DNA of 25,603 nucleotides, taken from positions 1-25,603 of the forward strand of contig JBBSJP010000059.1 of NCBI GenBank assembly GCA_038257155.1, written 5' to 3'. A model generated the notes under the pieces. It did no database searches, had not been told where the DNA came from, and was given only the letters and a program-made list of their open reading frames with translations. How positions within the stretch are numbered: the first letter of the stretch is position 1; each line of letters opens with the position of its first letter. Positions 10,667 through 18,915 of the stretch are shown in pieces. This stretch comes from JANJTY01 sp038257155. GTDB taxonomy: Bacteria > Pseudomonadota > Gammaproteobacteria > Xanthomonadales > Xanthomonadaceae. The position numbers and the translations under genes were made by a program.

Positions 10667-10851
10667 AATCAGGGGCGGCATCATACGTTGGCGCGGCGCA
10701 GTTTGCATCAATCGCCGCTGAACCGCATGGGTCGCCCTGGTTTGCCGGATGCGCGGCGTGGCACGCGCTTGCCGCCGCTGTGCAGGCAATGGATCATGCA
10801 GGCGAATCGCAAGCGCGTGGGGCCTTGCGGGCAGGAATCCAACCAGACGGC

Positions 10852-11790
10852 ATGGAACGACGCAGCACTGTGCAACCCGACCTCGAGCCGCCGCAGAAAC
10901 GTGCGCGGGTGCTGCTGGTTGACGACGTGCCAACCAATATCCGCCTGCTGACCCGCGTGCTGGCGCCGGACCACGACGTGATGGCCGCCACCAATGGTGA
11001 AGACGCGCTGCACCTGGCGGCGCGAGAACTGCCCGATCTGATCCTGCTGGATGTGGAAATGCCCGAGCTGGACGGCTATGCGGTCTGCAGCCGGCTGAAG
11101 GCGTCGCCTGCCACTGCCGCCATTCCGGTCATCTTCGTCACGGCGCGAACCGACGAAGCGGACGAGATCGAAGGCCTGCGCCTCGGTGCAGTCGACTACA
11201 TCACCAAACCGTTCCGCGAGGCCATCGTGCTGGCGCGGGTGCAGACCCACCTGGAACTGAAGCGCTATCGCGACCTGCTGCAGGATCGCTCCTACATTGA
11301 CGGTCTGACCGGCGTACCCAACCGCCGTCGCTTCGACGAATTCCTGCAGCGCGCCTGGTCGACCGCGCGGGGTGCCGGGCTGCCGCTCAGCCTGTTGATG
11401 ATCGATGTGGATCACTTCAAAGCCTTCAACGACCGGCTCGGGCATCTGGCCGGCGACGAGTGCCTGCGCCAGGTCGCGGCGGCTTTGCCGTCCTGCATAC
11501 GGCGCGACAGCGATCTGCTGGCGCGCTACGGCGGCGAAGAGTTTTCCTGCGTGTTGCCCGGTGCCGCAGATGCTTCAGCGCTTGAAGTAGCCAGATGTAT
11601 CCAGTCCCGCGTGTTGACGCTGGGCATCCCGCACCCGGAAAGTTCGGCGGGCAGGGTGGTCTCCGTGAGTGTCGGCTTGAGCACCATGGCGGTGGGGGAA
11701 GAGCTGCGCATCGAGGACTTGATCGAGCGCGCCGACCGCGCCCTGTATCGAGCCAAGCAGGAAGGCCGCAATCGTGTCTGCGCTGGCTGA
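10852..11790 (+). CDS. response-regulator diguanylate cyclase (REC-GGDEF)
   Basis: Encodes 312 residues from the ATG at 10852; an in-frame ATG at 10789 is an alternative, and neither has a strong ribosome binding site. The receiver domain (about residues 18-135) has acidic pocket Asp24-Asp25, phosphoacceptor Asp67 in LILLDVEMPELDG, and the ITKPF lysine. The GGDEF domain (about 155-310) carries the active signature GGEEF at 227-231 and an intact inhibitory I-site RxxD at 218-221, five residues upstream. It should therefore make c-di-GMP from GTP with product inhibition, controlled by phosphorylation. It precedes the hybrid histidine kinase by 18 bp, probably in one operon, and is a candidate output of that relay. 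Confidence 0.95.
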   Translation: MERRSTVQPDLEPPQKRARVLLVDDVPTNIRLLTRVLAPDHDVMAATNGEDALHLAARELPDLILLDVEMPELDGYAVCSRLKASPATAAIPVIFVTARTDEADEIEGLRLGAVDYITKPFREAIVLARVQTHLELKRYRDLLQDRSYIDGLTGVPNRRRFDEFLQRAWSTARGAGLPLSLLMIDVDHFKAFNDRLGHLAGDECLRQVAAALPSCIRRDSDLLARYGGEEFSCVLPGAADASALEVARCIQSRVLTLGIPHPESSAGRVVSVSVGLSTMAVGEELRIEDLIERADRALYRAKQEGRNRVCAG

Positions 11791-11808
11791 GCTGGCAGTT
11801 TAGGGGCG

Positions 11809-14304
11809 ATGGAATTGACCGCCGACTCAAGCTGGCTCTTGCTTGTAGGCATGGCCCTGCTGTCCCTGGTGGCATGCATCGGGCTGATGGCGCTGCGCCA
11901 CAGTCGTGCGGCGCGAAACCTGCGGGCGCTTTCGGCCAGCCTCAGGGCCCGCGACCACAGTCTGGTTGAACAAGGCGATCAGTTGGCATCACTGACCAGC
12001 CTGATGCAATCGATCAATGCCGAGGCCGATCCCAGCGCGCTGCTGCGTAGTCTGCTGACGCAGTTGCAGACCCTGGTGCGCGGCGCCGAAGCGGTGTCCG
12101 TGCTGATGCGGCGCAGCGATGATGGTCCGTTCATCATTCGTGCCAGCACCTATACCTCGCCCTCCAGCAGTTTCTATCTGAACGAGGCAGAAGCGGAGGC
12201 GCGCTACGAGGCGACGGCCGAACGCATCGATGCACGGCTGTTCCTGATTCGCAGCACCGCGGGGCTGCCGGGCAACGAGCGCGTCCACAAGAGCGAACTG
12301 GCGCGCTCCCTGCTGGTGATCCGGATGGGCGACGCGCAGCGCCTGGAGGGCTATGTGGTGCTTGGCAATCACCGCTATTCCGACGCCTTTGAAGTGGCCG
12401 ACGTGCAGCGACTGGGCGCGCTTGGCGAGCATATTGCCGCGGCGTTCGACAAGCTTCGCCTGTTGGAATCGGCGCGGCAGTCGCGCGAGGCAACCGAGCA
12501 GGCGCTGCGTTTCAAGGGGGCGTTCCTCGCCAATATCAGCCACGAGATCCGCACGCCGATGAATGCCATCATCGGTTTCTCGCGACTCGGCGATGACGTG
12601 GAGCGGCTCGACCAGGCACGCAGCTATCTGCGCAAGATTGGCGATGCGGGCAATACCTTGTTGTCGCTGGTCAATGACGTGCTCGACCTCTCTACCATCG
12701 AAGCCGGCAGGATGGAGCTGGAGCCGCTGCATTTCGATCTGTACGGCGAGCTGGAGCGTCTCAACGACCTGTTTGAGCAGCGCGCACTCGAAAAGGGCAT
12801 TGCGCTGCGCACCAAACTCGACGCTGATCTGCCGCGGCATGTATTTGGCGACGCGCTGCGCATCCGGCAGATCCTCACCCATCTGATTGGCAATGCGGTC
12901 AAGTTCACCCAGCGTGGCCGCATCGATGTACGGGCGCGCGCGCAGGCCGCCGATGACGGCGTACTGATGCTCGAGTTCAGCGTCAAGGACACCGGCATCG
13001 GCCTTGACCCCAAGCGCGCCGAGTCGCTGTTCGAGGCCTTCGGCCAGGGCGAGGACGGAACCTCGCGTCGCTTCGGCGGTACCGGCCTGGGCCTGTCAAT
13101 CGCGCAGCAGCTGGTAAGGCTCATGGATGGCGAGATCAACGTCGACAGCGAGCTGGGTCGCGGCAGCACCTTCACGGTGCAGCTACGCGTCGCCATCGGC
13201 GACGCAGCAAAGGTGACGCAGGCTCCGTCCGCCGATGGCAACCCGGGGGCTTTGCGAGGCCTGCGCGTGCTGCTGGTCGAGGACAATGCGGTCAATCAGG
13301 AGGTGGCCTCACGCATTCTCGGCCGCGTCGGCGTGCGCACCACGGTTGCCAACAACGGGCAGCGGGCCATCGAGCTGGCCACGTCCGAGCGCTTCGATGC
13401 CGTGCTGATGGATGTGCACATGCCGGGACTGGACGGCTACCAGACGACCCAGGGCATTCGTGCGCTGCCTGACTTGCTGGATCTGCCGATCATCGCGCTT
13501 ACTGCACATGCGGTTGCCGGATACCGCGAGCGCTGCCTGGCGGCGGGCATGAACGATTACCTGACCAAGCCGATCGAACCCGAGACGCTTTACCGCACCC
13601 TGTTGCGGTGGACCCGTGGCATCGTCACACCTCAACCGGAGGAGGAAAGTGCCGATGAGGTCAGGGCGGCGCCACTGCCAGAACCTGCCATCAGCAGGAC
13701 ATCCGCTGCCGAGCCCTCGCCCTTGGTACTGCCGGGCTTCGACACCATTGGTGCCTTGCGCCGGGTGGGCGGCGAGCAGGTGTTCTATCGGCGATTGCTA
13801 TCGGCCTTCGTCGACGACTTCGCGGAGATGAACCCGCAGCTGCGTCGCCTGATGGATGGTGGCGAGACCGAACAGGCCAAGCGCCTGCTGCACAGCTTCA
13901 AGGGCGTCGCGGCGACGGTGGGCGCCGATGAATTGGCGGACATGGCGCTCAACATGGAGCGCACCCTGGTGAACGAGGGCAAGGTAGATCCGGCGGTGCT
14001 GGGCGAATTCGAAACCGCGTTCCGCTGGGCCTGTGCCTCGATCCGCGAAATCGCGGGCGAGCCCGCTGGCGCCACGTCTGCCGTGCTCGACGACAGCGCG
14101 CTGGACCAGGAACTGGCCGAGCTCGCCGCACGCCTGGACAGATCCGACCCAACCTGCGATGCACTCTGGGAAACCTTGCGCCCGCAGCTGGGCGAAGGCT
14201 TCGACGCCAAGCTCGTGCAACGCCTGGAAAACGAGCTGCACGCCTTCGCCTTCCGCGCTGCCGCCGACACCGTCGCGCAGTTGCGCGAAGGGCATGCAGG
14301 CTGA
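11809..14304 (+). CDS. hybrid sensor histidine kinase (TM-GAF-HisKA-HATPase-REC-Hpt)
   Basis: Encodes 831 residues. One N-terminal membrane helix (about 8-28) is followed by a helical linker, a probable GAF sensor (about 70-225), and HisKA with phospho-acceptor His245 in ISHEIRTPMNAIIG. The HATPase domain has an N-box near GNAVKF, then DTGIGL and GGTGLGLSI. A receiver follows with Asp535 in VLMDVHMPGLDGY and an Lys in LTKPIEP. An Hpt domain has His695 in LLHSFKGVAATVGA. These give a complete His-Asp-His relay whose final acceptor would be a separate receiver. The cyclase immediately upstream (18-bp gap) has a suitable one. About 70 further C-terminal residues are helical and unassigned. The signal is unknown. 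A repeat array starts 7 bp after the stop codon. Confidence 0.95.
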   Translation: MELTADSSWLLLVGMALLSLVACIGLMALRHSRAARNLRALSASLRARDHSLVEQGDQLASLTSLMQSINAEADPSALLRSLLTQLQTLVRGAEAVSVLMRRSDDGPFIIRASTYTSPSSSFYLNEAEAEARYEATAERIDARLFLIRSTAGLPGNERVHKSELARSLLVIRMGDAQRLEGYVVLGNHRYSDAFEVADVQRLGALGEHIAAAFDKLRLLESARQSREATEQALRFKGAFLANISHEIRTPMNAIIGFSRLGDDVERLDQARSYLRKIGDAGNTLLSLVNDVLDLSTIEAGRMELEPLHFDLYGELERLNDLFEQRALEKGIALRTKLDADLPRHVFGDALRIRQILTHLIGNAVKFTQRGRIDVRARAQAADDGVLMLEFSVKDTGIGLDPKRAESLFEAFGQGEDGTSRRFGGTGLGLSIAQQLVRLMDGEINVDSELGRGSTFTVQLRVAIGDAAKVTQAPSADGNPGALRGLRVLLVEDNAVNQEVASRILGRVGVRTTVANNGQRAIELATSERFDAVLMDVHMPGLDGYQTTQGIRALPDLLDLPIIALTAHAVAGYRERCLAAGMNDYLTKPIEPETLYRTLLRWTRGIVTPQPEEESADEVRAAPLPEPAISRTSAAEPSPLVLPGFDTIGALRRVGGEQVFYRRLLSAFVDDFAEMNPQLRRLMDGGETEQAKRLLHSFKGVAATVGADELADMALNMERTLVNEGKVDPAVLGEFETAFRWACASIREIAGEPAGATSAVLDDSALDQELAELAARLDRSDPTCDALWETLRPQLGEGFDAKLVQRLENELHAFAFRAAADTVAQLREGHAG

Positions 14305-14310
14305 ATGGTC

Positions 14311-14579
14311 CCGATTCCTGATGAAGCGCAGATCGAAGCCAAAGCGCAGCGCCCCGCTTCCCCCATTCGAGGTGAGGCGCTGATCGAGGGCAGTGCGCAG
14401 CGCACTATTCCTCCGTTCGTGGTCAGGCGCTGATCGGAGCCGAACCGCAGCACCCCATTTTCTCCCGTTCGTGGTGAGGCGCTGATCGAGGGCAGTGCGC
14501 ACCCCATATTCCTCCGTTCGTGGTGAGGCGCTGATCGAGGACAGCGCGCAGCGCTGTATCGAGAGCAGCGATCGAACCA
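14311..14579 (-). repeat. 52-bp tandem repeat array 3, inverted
   Basis: Reverse-strand copies of the same family. Cores lie at 14514-14540, 14465-14491, 14413-14439, 14363-14389 and a degraded one at 14311-14337 (spacing 49, 52, 50, 52). The leader is at 14541-14579. The unit nearest the leader is perfect, and copies decay towards the hybrid kinase stop codon at 14304. The leader-proximal 66 bp equal the inverted copy at 9059-9124. With the 14627-14727 element this accounts for most of the 466-bp gap, in which no gene is seen. Confidence 0.9.
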
Positions 14580-14626
14580 CCTGCCACGGCCAACGTGGTC
14601 CGTTCAGGCCTTGTCCCGCTTTGGCA

Positions 14627-14727
14627 GGTTGGCGCTGAGCGTAGCGAAGCCCAGCGAGGCCGGATGACTGACCAGGGCGAGAATCAGGATTGCGCAACTT
14701 TGGGCTGCGCTGCGCTCAGCGCCAACC
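14627..14727. repeat. large inverted repeat between convergent genes
   Basis: Arms 14627-14653 (GGTTGGCGCTGAGCG then TAGCGAAGCCCA) and 14701-14727 are complementary at 25 of 27 positions across a 47-base loop. The arm sequence resembles a common intergenic repeat with GCTGAGCGTAGCGAAGCCC. It sits between the convergent hybrid kinase and helicase genes, and could stop transcription from both sides. Confidence 0.75.
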
Positions 14728-14770
14728 GACCGAGAAGAATCGTCGGCCGGTCGCGCCTCATCCTGCTGAA

Positions 14771-16711
14771 TCAGGTCTTCGGACGCGGCTTGCGCGGCGG
14801 GAACGGCTTGTCGCCGGGCTTGCCCGCGAACGGTTTGCCGGCTGGCTTGCCGGCGCCGAACGGTTTGCCGGCGGGTTTGCCCGCCGCAAAAGGTTTGCCT
14901 TCCGGCTTCGGTCCGCGCTTGAACTTGGGCGGGGCGCTGCCGCCTTCTGCGCGGCTGATGCGCAGGCGCTGGCCGGCGACCCAGGTCTTCTTCAGGTGTT
15001 CGAGCAGCTCAACCGGAATGCCTTCCGGCAGATCCACGAAGCTGTGATCTTCGCGGATGTCGATGCGGCCGATGTAGCGGCTTTCCAGGCCAGCCTCGTT
15101 GGCGATCGCGCCGACGATATTGCCCGGCTGCACACCATGGGTATGGCCGACTTCGATACGAAAGGTCTCCATGCCGCTTTCCGGCGCCTCACGTGTCTTG
15201 GATCCGCGTGCCGGCGGCGCGCCACGTTCGACGCTGTGTTCGGCCCGCGGCGGTGGACGCGTGCCGGGTTCGATGTACTCGCGCCGTTCGGCAGCCTTGG
15301 CGCGCGGCGAGAACCGGCTTTCCGGTGCCGGGCGTGCCTCACGCGCGGAAAAACGACTCTCTGGCGCCGGGCGCGCTTCGCGCTTGGGCGGTTCGAGCAA
15401 CAAGGGTGCATCGCCCTGCAGCAGCTTGGCCAACGCAGCGGCGACTTCGATGGCCGGCACGTTCTGTTCGCGTTCGTAGCGTTCCACCAGGGCACGAAAC
15501 ATGTCCAGGCCACCCGCGCCCAGCGCCGCCGTGATGCGCGACAGGAACTTGTTGACCCGGGTATCGTTGACCGTCTCGATGCTGGGCAGGGTCATTTCCT
15601 CGATCGGCTGGCGCGTGGCGCGCTCGATCGCGCGCAACAGGCCCTTCTCGCGCGGCGTGACGAACAGGATCGCCTCACCGCTGCGACCAGCGCGGCCGGT
15701 GCGGCCGATGCGGTGCACATAGCTTTCGGTGTCGGTCGGTATGTCGTAGTTCAGCACGTGGCTGATGCGCTCGACGTCGAGGCCGCGCGCCGCCACATCG
15801 GTGGCAACCAGGATATCGAGCTGGCCATCCTTGAGGCGCTGGATGGTGCGCTCGCGCATCGGCTGGGCCACATCGCCATTGATCGCGGCGGCGGAAAAGC
15901 CGCGCGCGGCGAGTTTCTCGGCGAGCTCTTCGGTGGCCTGCTTGGTGCGCGCGAAGACGATCATCGCCTCGAACGGCTCGGCTTCCAGGATGCGGGTCAG
16001 CGCATCGAGCTTGTGCAGGCCGCTGACGTACCAGAAGCGCTGCCGCACGCTGGCGACGGTGGTGGTCTTGCTCTTGATCGCGATCTCGACCGGATTACGC
16101 AGGTAGGTCTGCGCAATGCGTCGGATCGGCGCCGGCATGGTGGCCGAGAACAGTGCGACCTGACGCGTCTCCGGAGTCTTCTTCAGCACCGTTTCGACGT
16201 CGTCGATGAAACCCATGCGCAGCATCTCGTCGGCCTCGTCCAGCACCAGGGTGCGAAGCGCAGACAGGTCGAGCGAGCCGCGCTCGAGGTGATCGATGAT
16301 GCGGCCCGGCGTTCCCACCACCACGTGCACGCCGCGCTTCAGCGCCGAGAGCTGCGAGCCGTAGGCCTGGCCACCGTAGATCGGCAGAACATGGAAGCCG
16401 GGGATGTGCGTGGCGTACTTCTGGAAGGCCTCGGCTACCTGGATGGCCAGCTCGCGGGTTGGTGTCAGCACCAGGGCCTGCGGCTTGCGCGCCACGGCGT
16501 CGAGCCGGTTCAGGATCGGCAGGGCAAAGGCAGCAGTCTTGCCGGTGCCGGTCTGCGCTTGGCCGACCATGTCGCGGCCTTCGAGCAGCGGCGGAATGGT
16601 GGCCGACTGGATCGGTGAGGGAGATTCGTAGCCGACATCCGACAGCGCGCGCAGCAGCGGTTCGCCAAGGCCAAGGTCGGTAAAGCGCAGGGTTTCGGGG
16701 GTATTTTCCAT
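14771..16711 (-). CDS. deaD: DEAD-box ATP-dependent RNA helicase, DeaD/CsdA type
   Basis: Encodes 646 residues from the ATG at 16711; longer in-frame starts add unconserved sequence. Helicase core: Q-motif region FTDLGLGEPLLRAL, motif I AQTGTGKT (Lys58), PTRELA, DEAD at 158-161, SAT at 189-191, and HRIGRTGRAG. A C-terminal DbpA/CsdA-type RNA-binding domain is visible at FRIEVGHTHGVQPGNIVGAI and the following strands. Before it is a basic linker with tandem REARPAPESRFS units; after it is a Lys/Pro/Gly tail repeating GKPAGKPF, probably disordered RNA-binding sequence. In the family this unwinds RNA during cold response, ribosome assembly and mRNA decay. It could be named csdA or another DEAD-box paralogue. 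An upstream CRP-like site may affect it. Confidence 0.93.
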   Translation of the reverse strand: MENTPETLRFTDLGLGEPLLRALSDVGYESPSPIQSATIPPLLEGRDMVGQAQTGTGKTAAFALPILNRLDAVARKPQALVLTPTRELAIQVAEAFQKYATHIPGFHVLPIYGGQAYGSQLSALKRGVHVVVGTPGRIIDHLERGSLDLSALRTLVLDEADEMLRMGFIDDVETVLKKTPETRQVALFSATMPAPIRRIAQTYLRNPVEIAIKSKTTTVASVRQRFWYVSGLHKLDALTRILEAEPFEAMIVFARTKQATEELAEKLAARGFSAAAINGDVAQPMRERTIQRLKDGQLDILVATDVAARGLDVERISHVLNYDIPTDTESYVHRIGRTGRAGRSGEAILFVTPREKGLLRAIERATRQPIEEMTLPSIETVNDTRVNKFLSRITAALGAGGLDMFRALVERYEREQNVPAIEVAAALAKLLQGDAPLLLEPPKREARPAPESRFSAREARPAPESRFSPRAKAAERREYIEPGTRPPPRAEHSVERGAPPARGSKTREAPESGMETFRIEVGHTHGVQPGNIVGAIANEAGLESRYIGRIDIREDHSFVDLPEGIPVELLEHLKKTWVAGQRLRISRAEGGSAPPKFKRGPKPEGKPFAAGKPAGKPFGAGKPAGKPFAGKPGDKPFPPRKPRPKT

Positions 16712-16858
16712 GCCGCCAGTGTAGTGCTTGCGGGGGCTGGACGCCGCTGAAATCTTCCGGGATACGGCTCGGGGGCACGCGGGCGGTCGGTCTGACTCGG
16801 GCACGGTCACGCGCAGACAGGCGGTTTTGCCTCCGGGAAAACTGTGAACCCCGACACA

Positions 16859-16876
16859 GTGTGATCGCGGTCACAC
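16859..16876. promoter_or_regulatory. CRP/Clp-type operator
   Basis: The sequence GTGTGATCGCGGTCACAC is a perfect palindrome of TGTGA-N6-TCACA half sites (TGTGA 16860-16864, TCACA 16871-16875). This is the consensus for E. coli CRP and xanthomonad Clp. It lies 148 bp before the helicase start and 88 bp before the thioredoxin-fold gene, so either divergent promoter could respond. Placement suits an activator site for the plus-strand gene. Confidence 0.8.
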
Positions 16877-16963
16877 GCCGGAATCAGCCGGCTGTCCGAA
16901 TCTTCGCCGTGCGGCGGGAGCGGGCGGTAGGCTGCATTTGCCAGCATTCGCACGGGAATCGCA

Positions 16964-17527
16964 GTGGCACTATTACGTACACCCGAACCGGTTCTGGGTT
17001 CGCACGCTCCAGACTTCACGCTCGCCGATGGCGAGGGCCGACGCTTCACGCGCGATGGTTTGCTGGGCGAGAAAGGCCTGGTGGTGATGTTCATCTGCAA
17101 CCACTGCCCCTACGTCAAGGCGATTCGCGCTCGCCTGGTGCGGGATTGCCGCGAGCTGATCGAAATGGGCTTTGGCGTGGTCGCGATCAATTCGAACGAC
17201 GGCGCCGCCTATCCGGAAGACTCGCCCCGGCGCATGGTGGAACTCGCCAAGGAGTTCGAGTACCCATTCCCCTATCTGGTCGACATCAGCCAGGACGTGG
17301 CACGTGCCTATGGCGCGGTCTGCACGCCGGATTTCTTTGGCTACAACCATCAGCTGGAACTGCAGTACCGTGGCCGACTCGACGCAGGCCATGCGGGTCC
17401 GCGTACAGCGGGCATGCAGCACGACCTGATCGAAGCCATGCGCGAAGTCGCCCAGACCGGGCAGGGGCCGATCATCCAGCAGCCCTCGATGGGCTGCTCG
17501 CTGAAGTGGATTTCGGCGCGCGTCTGA
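16964..17527 (+). CDS. thioredoxin-like peroxiredoxin-fold protein
   Basis: Encodes 187 residues from a GTG start preceded by GGGAA; the start agrees with the conserved opening of the family. It begins like AhpC/TSA-Redoxin proteins (LGSHAPDFTLADGEG), then has strand LVVMFICNHCPYVKAI with redox pair Cys45 and Cys48 (CNHC). Further family segments are VVAINSND, PFPYLVDISQDVARAYGAVCTPDFF (the CTPDFF cis-Pro segment), and a C-terminal QQPSMGCSLKW. The pattern matches the cytoplasmic 'thioredoxin family protein' group near 190 residues, probably thiol-disulfide or peroxide-linked reduction; the exact substrate is unknown. There is no signal peptide. A consensus CRP-type site lies upstream. Confidence 0.88.
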   Translation: MALLRTPEPVLGSHAPDFTLADGEGRRFTRDGLLGEKGLVVMFICNHCPYVKAIRARLVRDCRELIEMGFGVVAINSNDGAAYPEDSPRRMVELAKEFEYPFPYLVDISQDVARAYGAVCTPDFFGYNHQLELQYRGRLDAGHAGPRTAGMQHDLIEAMREVAQTGQGPIIQQPSMGCSLKWISARV

Positions 17528-17536
17528 GCGCCCTTG

Positions 17537-17830
17537 GTCCTCGAAACCACGGCTGAACTGGCTATCGCCGGTCGGAGGCGACAGCGGCAGCGAGTCCGGT
17601 TCGATCACGCTGATGTTGCAACGCGCAATACCGTCGCGATCGCCATCCTGCGGGCGTGAATTGCCGGCTTGGTCGGATTCCGTGCACAGGTCTGCAGCGG
17701 GCGCGCCGGGGTCGAACTCTGGGCTGCCCTGAAGCGGTGCGTGGAAGGAGGTAGCCGCGGCCAATGACCTCGCCCAGTGAGCACGCGGCACCGGATCGAA
17801 AGCGAAACGCAGGCACGCAAGAATTTCATT
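17537..17830 (-). pseudogene. possible 3' remnant of a secreted-protein gene
   Basis: The 404-bp gap before the concanavalin-like gene has no plus-strand gene. On the minus strand it reads as an Asp/Pro-rich stretch (FDPGAPAADLCTESDQAG, then QDGDRDGIARC) ending QFSRGFED at 17537-17560. That ending resembles the C-termini of the two secreted proteins at 2098 and 7707. No stop codon follows GFED (the next codon is CAA, one change from TAA) and the frame runs on antisense to the thioredoxin-like gene. No start or signal peptide is visible. It may be a degraded gene end or chance. Confidence 0.3.
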
Positions 17831-17931
17831 CGAGCCGGTTGTCGTTTCGGTTGTCCTGCTGCGTACTATCGATAGCGCAAGCGCTGATTCGACCATCGGC
17901 AACTGCGGGAATGATTCGCTGGAGGCAACAC

Positions 17932-18903
17932 ATGCGCCACGCAAAGACTCTCTGGCTTGCCATCGGATTCGGCCTTGCGGCGCCCGCGCCATCGGCTTGC
18001 CCGCTGTTTGCCAGCAAATTCGAGGTCGGCGATTCCCTGCAGGTGTTCGACGACCTCTGCTTGCTCGACGACGGCTTCGATGATCCCGCGACACTGGCCA
18101 ACTGGCAGCGCCTGTACCAGGTAGAGGGCTGGCCCTTCGATCAGCTGGAAACCTGGGACATCGATGCGACCCGCGCCGGGCACATGACCCTGATGCCCTA
18201 CACCAGCTCCTGGTATCAGGAGCTGCGCGGCGTGCTGGTATTCAAGCCGGTTGCCGGCGACTTCGTGGTCAGCACGCGATTCCAGGCCAGCAACCGCGCG
18301 CAGACCGGTGCGCCCGGCTCTCTATACTCGCTGGCCGGATTGTTCATCCGCACCCCGCGCGCGATCAGCGAACCGGCGCAGTGGACGCCGGGCGGCGAGA
18401 ACTACGTGTTTCTCAGCGCCGGCGCCGCCTCCGATCCGGGCGTCTATCAGCACGAGGTAAAGACCACCATCGACAGCGATTCGCAATTGACGATCAGTTC
18501 AGCCTGCGAGCCGGTCTGCGGTCCGATGCCGATCTTCGAACTGCGCGCGGCGCGACTCGAGGGCGGGCACTTCATCCTGCTGCGGCGGCCGGAGGGCGGC
18601 GAGTGGCTGGTGCATCGCCGCTTTCCGCGCAGCGACATGCCCGAGGAACTGCAGGTCGGCCTGACCACCTACACCGACTGGGCTTCCATCCAGGGCGTCT
18701 ACTGGCCGGATAACCAGTTCGGCCACAACATGACACTGATCACCGATGGCAATCCCGACCTGCTGGCGCAGTTCGACTACGTCCACTTCCGTCGTCCGCA
18801 GATTCCCGACGAGTTGGTCGGACGGGATTTCTCGGCGCCGTACGACCCGGGTAATCCAGCCACCGTGTCAGACGCCGAACTGCTGTCCTTCCTGGCTTTT
18901 TGA
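17932..18903 (+). CDS. secreted concanavalin-like (DUF1349-type) protein
   Basis: Encodes 323 residues. The ATG at 17932 has an ideal ribosome binding site (GGAGG, 6-base gap) and starts a signal peptide (MRHAKTLWLAIGFGLAAPAP, cleavage near PSA-C). Directly after it is CPLFASKFEVGD, resembling the Phe-Glu tail of the other secreted proteins. The rest reads as one jelly-roll domain: DDGFDDPATLANWQRL, GVLVFKPVAGDFVVSTRF, SLAGLFIRTPR, NYVFLSAG, and GLTTYTDW near the end. This matches LamG/DUF1349-like domains that bind sugars or sit next to glycosidases. No catalytic motif was recognised, and the family call is by pattern only. Only 12 bp separate its stop codon from that of convergent dusB. Confidence 0.75.
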   Translation: MRHAKTLWLAIGFGLAAPAPSACPLFASKFEVGDSLQVFDDLCLLDDGFDDPATLANWQRLYQVEGWPFDQLETWDIDATRAGHMTLMPYTSSWYQELRGVLVFKPVAGDFVVSTRFQASNRAQTGAPGSLYSLAGLFIRTPRAISEPAQWTPGGENYVFLSAGAASDPGVYQHEVKTTIDSDSQLTISSACEPVCGPMPIFELRAARLEGGHFILLRRPEGGEWLVHRRFPRSDMPEELQVGLTTYTDWASIQGVYWPDNQFGHNMTLITDGNPDLLAQFDYVHFRRPQIPDELVGRDFSAPYDPGNPATVSDAELLSFLAF

Positions 18904-18915
18904 TTCGCCCACGAG

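Noticed and set aside
10632..10851. SAM riboswitch upstream of metK
   Set aside because: The short AT-rich leader does not show the multi-helix core of any SAM riboswitch class I know; only a simple hairpin is supported.
14690..16618. Long plus-strand open frame (642 codons) opposite the helicase
   Set aside because: The minus strand encodes a complete DEAD-box helicase; this frame shows no conserved motif.
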